Origin: Glandiceps talaboti
Lineage: Eukaryota; Hemichordata; Enteropneusta; Spengelidae
Direction of reading: 5' to 3'
Assembly: GCF_964340395.1 (NCBI RefSeq)
Contig: NC_135554.1
Span: 10,847,475-10,911,474 of the forward strand
Length of the DNA stretch: 64,000 nt
In this document: positions 46,200 through 64,000 of the stretch, in pieces
Layout: each line of letters begins with the position of its first letter
Position numbering within the stretch: the stretch's first letter is position 1
The notes under the pieces: generated by a model
Told to the model about the DNA's origin: nothing
What the model saw: only the letters and a program-made list of their open reading frames with translations
The model's database searches: none
Position numbers and translations under genes: made by a program

Positions 46200-46885
46200 G
46201 AGTAAGACAGTACTTGAGGATAATCTTAGCCCACAAGTAACTGTGATGGCCACAGGCTACTACAAAAAAAAAACTAAAAGTAAAACACTCACTTCGTGCC
46301 AACTCTTTAAGGCCATTGACTTTACATAACTATGTTTATATAGAGTAAAAATGACAAAACTTTCGAGTGAACACCATAATTCTAGGACCCGGACAGCTGA
46401 GACAAACTAAAATAGTATTAATAGCGCACGGCTTATGTTTGCGACTATGTACATGTAGTAATAGTAATATGATAGTTTTGTTTTGTGAGATATTTGGAGT
46501 GTGCCAGTGATATGATACACATCATTTGTGACTTGAGGAAATTATTGCTGTTTATATAGATGCCAAAGTGGCACTGGTCATTATTTTACCAAGTTTTTAT
46601 TGGTGTGGATGTAGACGACTGGAAGTGGAATTTTGTCAATTTACGATTTACATCCTCAAGTATTCTGCAATTTGTAACAAGTTTTCCATTAATTGCTTCA
46701 CAACAAAGTTCGTGTAGCTCTGATTTGAACACAAGACGAACTAGTACAGTTTCTCCAACATATATACTGAATTTCATCGTAGACTTTATAAGATCATACT
46801 TTCACTGTTCAAAGTGTTTAAGGCCAAGATTTAAGTTATGGTCCTAGTTTAGTACAAACTATTCACACTTACAAATATCCATGAA

Positions 46886-47125
46886 ACAGAGCGTCATCAG
46901 TCACAGTCACAGTCAGTCAGTCAGTCAGTCAGTCAGAGTCAGAGTCATAGTTAGTTAGTTAGTCAGTGAGTCAGTCAGTCAGTCACAGTCAGTCAGTCAG
47001 TGTCACAGTCAGTGAGTCAGTCAGTGAGTCAGTGAGTCAGTGAGTCACAGTCATAGTCAGTCAGTCACAATCAGTCACAGCCAGCCCGTCAGTCACAGTC
47101 ACAGCCAGCCAGTCACAGTCACGAA
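46886..47125. repeat. (AGTC)n-derived microsatellite
   Basis: Imperfect AGTC/CAGT tetranucleotide array of about 240 bp with GAGTC, CACAGTC and TTAG variants. Confidence 0.95.
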
Positions 47126-47479
47126 ATGTGTCATAATGACAGTGACTGATGATGATGCATAAATTTGTGAATGCATTTGGTATAATATAATTGTAAATGT
47201 GTAATGACGCCAATATTGTGTACTAGTTAGGGCCGCACTTGAATCTGCCGATTGAGGGATCCAACGAATTCAAAGCTCACAGTCTTCAACACTCATTCCA
47301 TTTCTGCATCTTCATAATACAGGCAACATTGAAGGGGAATAAAGGCAAAGTTGACTTTATCTTAGTTCTATTTCGTCATGCATAGAGAATCCAAGTCATT
47401 TTCAACAATCATACATAGTGTGACTTCTCTAGAGTTGTAAAACCTGCCAATCTAGCTAGCTTAGAAGAGGTATGCTGTA

Positions 47480-47512
47480 CCAGGGACGTATAAACAGTTT
47501 ATACGTCCCTGG
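47480..47512. repeat. Perfect 33-bp palindrome
   Basis: CCAGGGACGTATAAAC, one A, then GTTTATACGTCCCTGG: sixteen paired bases around a single central base, flanked by CTGTAC on both sides. No neighbouring gene. Confidence 0.9.
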
Positions 47513-49717
47513 CTGTACATTAGGGCGAGGCATGCTGGGAAACAAAGACGCTACAATTAACATCTCTATACATCATGCGAGGCAACAGTGAGAGTTCTAG
47601 TCTGTTACCCAGAATCCACTGCAGGCTTGCCGACTTCTACAGCTCCTAATGAGGAATTGGTTGATACAAGCCCGAGTCTGGGTAAACAAGCCTGTGAGGA
47701 CCCTGCAAGTTTTTTCACTATCCCAACACATTCAATCAATCTTTTAAAACCCATTTCTTCAATATTTTCATCAGTACTTCAGGAAGTTACACATAAAATT
47801 GGTATGTAATTGAAATTAATGTACATGAATCCACAAAGTAAACAATGGAAATAAATATCTAATTTTTGCTCTTCAAATTTGAGTGGATTATTTCTTGGGC
47901 CCTTGGATGCAAGAGGAAAACAAATCATTAAGTCTGGGGAGTTATTCAGTGCATAGTACTCAGTCACCTACTTTTAAAAGAACTCCACGTAAAAACAACA
48001 CAGTAACAGTAATTTTGAACAAAACTTTTTTAATTCCTTATTTTTTCCTACATAAGATGTCATTTGATTTCAGATACAAATATTCTGCAAGAAGTGCTGA
48101 ATTAAAAATTCAGTAACAATCATTTTTTTTTCACATGACATACGACAACAAATTGGACTTTGAAAAAAAAAAATATAATGAAACAACATAAAAATGATGG
48201 ACTTGAACCCAACATTGTGTCTACTTATTTACAAGGACAGCACAAGCAAGAACAGACTAAAATGTCTGCCACGGAAAATTTCCGAGAGAGAGAGAAAAAA
48301 ACAAAATAACATGTCATTAATAGGAACAGAGAGAATAAAACCCCAGACAGTTGAGGTAATTTGCAAATACAAGTCTTTTTTTTTTTCCTTTTTATTTTGA
48401 AGAGTATGTCAACTACAGTTAAACAGGTTGTGAACAATTAGGAAAAAACTGGTAAAACACTTCTCAAGGAGGCATACAAAAAAAGTTGAATGACATCATG
48501 AGTGCACAGGATCAATTCTGCTCCATTTCAGTGATAGAGCCTCAAAGTTTAACAAGTTCTCTTGAAAGGATGCTACGCTGTACTATATTATATGAGTGGG
48601 TTCAAACACCCCCCTCTATGTGCAGTAGTACAGCCCTGACAAGCATGTACAGTCAAGTCACTGGACAGGAAGATACCATTATAACCTAGCAGACAGGGAT
48701 ATTATTTTTAACTATAAAAGTTGTTGTTGTTTTTTTTCTTACAAGTTATTAAGTCTAAGTGGATGGTGAGTTTGTTTTATTTTATTTGAATATCAATGAA
48801 CAACATTTGTTTTGCTTGTAAATAGAATGAGTAACTGTACAGCGTGACCCTTGACCTATGACCTGACATGGCAGATGCAGACATATATAACAAGTATGTG
48901 TGTGAGTGTGAGTGTGGATGTGTGCTGGTCACCTGAAGAAAAAAAAGTTGATTGTCCAAGTAAAACCTGTGGCTGTAAAGAGATTGATGGCTCAGTTGAT
49001 CACATTGGAGCCAATGTCTACTATGTCCAAACTACAAGTTGTGTTTAATTGACCTTTAACCCTAGTATTCCATGAATGCTGCCACTACGCACACCTAGTT
49101 ACTCCTGCAACATCAGCATTTTGAAAACTACCTCTCGGACACTTACTGAGGTATCAATATCTGGTTTCGTATCAAGCTTCATAGTAGATTACATCAGGAG
49201 ATTTGGTGCGCGCAGTGACACCACTCTGAAATGTTGAAATGACAAGAAAACGAGTTAACCAGTCAAAAGATTGCAGAAGTGACTTCTGAGCCAATGTGAA
49301 TTTGCATATGAAATAACAAACCATCTGCTGCTTGTCGGCTGGATGGCAGCTTTCAAATGATTGAACTTGGTCGGATTGGAAAATACTACCACAATCTTTT
49401 CTTTTTTATAAATATTAACCATCAAAACATCATACAAAGTCTACATTCAAGCTAACAACATGAAACTATCCGAAATGTACAATTGAAAATTTGTTTTTTT
49501 TTCTTCTTCTCGTTTTTCTCTTTCTAAATTGGCAATGAACATCAAGTTGGTTTTTTTTTTTTTTTACTCTGGTGTTATTTACAGAAGTAGGTTGACCAAA
49601 ATGAACAAGGTGGGCGAAATGTACACGACTTGATGTAGCTATAGTCATCAACACTTGGAGAGCTGCATGGCTTCCGTCAAAATTTCAATGTAGTAATCAG
49701 AACACCTGGTCTTAAAC

Positions 49718-49748
<31 letters not shown>

Positions 49749-50086
49749 CCAGCCAATCAAAACACTTCGGCGCAAGTCTGTCCATTTCATCTGTTTGACT
49801 TCAAACAATAAAAAAAGAAGCTAAACAGTGACAATGCGGACATTTCCTGCATCCATTTCGCAACCGAACACCTGGAAGCTCGTTTGTCAGTATGCAGAGA
49901 AAGATGCTCTCTTGCAACAGTGTTGCCATCTGATTTGCTAAACAGCTACACCAACAGACAAGATGATTAAGTAATCTTTAACGGATTCCAAATCACATCT
50001 TATCTTGTTTTGTTCTCTTTTAAGTAAATTACCTCAGGACTGGAGTACTATGTGTCAGTGTTTCATACTAGCAATCCAAACCTCTG

Positions 50087-50123
<37 letters not shown>
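49718..50123. repeat. Short (ATCA)n and (CAA)n microsatellites
   Basis: ATCA repeats at about 49718-49745 and about twelve CAA repeats at 50088-50123, probably in the PKA 3' UTR. The sequence between them has no recognisable feature. Confidence 0.85.
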
Positions 50124-50124
<1 letters not shown>

Positions 50125-50525
50125 TATTTATGTATTCAATAACTACTACACTGTATAATATTTCCTACAAAAAAGCCGCAACAGACAGCAGGTCTGTTCA
50201 GCTTCATTTGCAATTGTAATATTGCACATTATCTTACACACTAAAAGGTGTTATTTTGTCCTAGGTAGTTTAGTTGATGGCAGGGTGTGTCGTTAGGTTA
50301 TCAACGAACGACGTTTCTTACACAACTACAAATGGATTCGTCTCTTTTTTTAAATTATTTCTATGAAATAAACATGCTATACTGGTATCTAACATGACGT
50401 AGAATAAAACAATGACACATAGCACTTCATCAGAAATAGTGGCATATTCCTGTACCCAACGTTCTCAGAGGTAATGTACATTGTAATGTTGTTATGTATT
50501 ACACTTGTTCTAGCAACTGTGGACA

Positions 50526-62833
<12,308 letters not shown>

Positions 62834-64000
62834 CTGTCAAAGCAAAAAGTATACAGGCCACATAAAGTTACATGACTATATTGTTCTGCCCCAAATTATT
62901 GTCACATGAGGGGATGGCTGAGAGAGCAGTAACCATGGTCCTCAGTACCTGAAAGGGCATATCTTGGTTCTGATGGCCACCGTTTCAACACTACACTGAA
63001 GTGGTCATTTTCACTGTATCAAGAAGGTGCTCAATCACAAGAGGGCTTGACACTCCTATCACCTTGTTCAGAAAGAACCAGTTTGTCATACCAAAGAAAA
63101 CCCCAAAACATTTTACACGTACATGTAGGTGTGTAGCCTAGAGACTTAGCTATCTGGCACCAATGTTGTTTGCTAAGGCAGAAAGTCAAGAAAGATAACC
63201 AAGTCTCTGAACTAGAAGAGTGTATTTTTACATCTACGCAGCTATGTACGTACATGAACATGTTCTTACACAAATATATAACCCTTCTGTATAACATTCT
63301 CTATTAATGTATTACATCACACTAACATATACAGACAATCGGCAACATTGAGGGAATATGAAATTGCATTTTCCGAACCCATAATAACCATTTTATAAGT
63401 GTCCAATAAAATGAAATTAGTGTTTCTGTGGTTCAACTATGTCAAGGTGACAAGAAGTCCATTTTGTGGCACTCAATTATCTAGGCTGTTGTTGCACATC
63501 AGGCACAGTGGTATATTTTGATTACCATCAATCAATCTGCACATTTATAAAAAGGTTCTTATATGCATCGACCAATTAATTTGAGATTTACGTTAAATGT
63601 TCCTTATTAATATAGAAAAATGATAATCTGGATGCTGACGTGACGGAGAGATCTGAAAGATTTGATGAATGAAGGATAGCACAAGACGAAGAAAATGACA
63701 ACCTATCATTTGAACTTAACTTTAAACTTGTGCATATCAAACCTTTTCCCTCAGTACGACATAATGTCACTCCCAGACAAAGTATTCAGACAACAATATG
63801 GAAAGCTTTCAAACAATTTTAACAGCCAGGGTAATGAGCTTACACAGCTGGTCACTTTTGTCTACCTAACTGCCTAATGGACAATATCATAACCATTAGT
63901 AATGATAAAAGTCATGCCAGCCAGAAACAGTATAGCTATGGTTGACCTTTGACCTCGGGTCATAGGGCTTCTCTCTGAGTCTGACTTGAGATTCCACCCA
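62834..64000. other. PKA intron running off the right edge
   Basis: I looked on the minus strand for the preceding exon (a segment like NEKRILQA...LEFSFK) and did not find it, so it lies beyond 64000. No other feature recognised. Confidence 0.55.

Larger units (their letters stand above)
42548..50525. other. Intergenic region between DNAI3 and the PKA gene
   Basis: The genes converge. The left part is DNAI3 3' UTR (to about 43340). The right part should hold the PKA 3' UTR: the first AATAAA on the minus strand after the PKA stop is the overlapping pair at 48776-48786, implying a UTR near 1.75 kb. Between them are the listed GT array, MITE copy B, AGTC array and palindromes. ORFs at 44706-44969, 46560-46847 and 47588-47809 resemble no family I know. 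Confidence 0.5.

Noticed and set aside
46886-47125. AGTC repeats as a telomere-like or regulatory array
   Set aside because: The tetranucleotide is imperfect and unrelated to TTAGGG; it is an ordinary microsatellite.

Overview
This is a eukaryotic (animal) nuclear window. It is AT-rich, its genes are broken by many GT-AG introns of 0.1 to 3 kb, and the spaces between exons are crowded with microsatellites, minisatellites and short non-autonomous DNA transposons. It holds no bacterial-style operons, CRISPR array or recognisable tRNA/rRNA. The axonemal dynein intermediate chain gene means the organism makes motile cilia. Gene structures and protein sequences fit a bilaterian invertebrate, such as a lophotrochozoan or an invertebrate deuterostome. 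I cannot resolve this further; the alternative protein kinase A exon pair, which I recall from the mollusc Aplysia, leans towards a lophotrochozoan.

Layout. 1-7630: no recognised gene; a CCAAT/octamer-rich stretch, a CCAAT minisatellite, a 74-bp minisatellite split by a clean 621-bp transposon insertion, and a nested foldback element. 7631-18139 (minus): PLAA, 12 coding exons, complete, 813 aa. 18140-18659: short head-to-head intergenic region, probably a bidirectional promoter. 18660-22268 (plus): ASF1 histone chaperone, 4 exons, complete, 220 aa. 22269-25762: intergenic, with nested MITEs. 25763-42547 (plus): DNAI3/WDR63, a probable non-coding first exon plus 21 coding exons, complete, 955 aa, with an X-box-like RFX site upstream. 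42548-50525: intergenic and probable 3' UTRs. 50526-62833 (minus): 3' two thirds of a cAMP-dependent protein kinase catalytic subunit gene (239 residues from the DNSNLYMV segment to the stop); its 5' exons lie beyond the right edge.

All four gene models were built exon by exon. Every junction is GT-AG, the phases match, and coding totals divide by three (PLAA 2442 nt, ASF1 663 nt, DNAI3 2868 nt, PKA part 720 nt). The genes have unrelated jobs: ubiquitin/p97 pathway, chromatin assembly, ciliary motility and cAMP signalling.

The most interesting signals are: (1) two tandem 127-nt PKA exons, both encoding an intact catalytic loop, 78 nt apart and in a phase that forbids joint inclusion, hence mutually exclusive exons; (2) local duplications that copied splice sites: the acceptor and start of DNAI3 exon 8 belong to a 91-bp tandem array, the exon 18 donor is duplicated in frame 36 nt apart, and the 3' end of PLAA exon 2 is duplicated with its donor; (3) a 621-bp element with CACTGTACAA termini and a perfect 5-bp target duplication inside a minisatellite, resembling Transib/RAG-like elements; (4) about ten further terminal-inverted-repeat families, several present in two to four copies.
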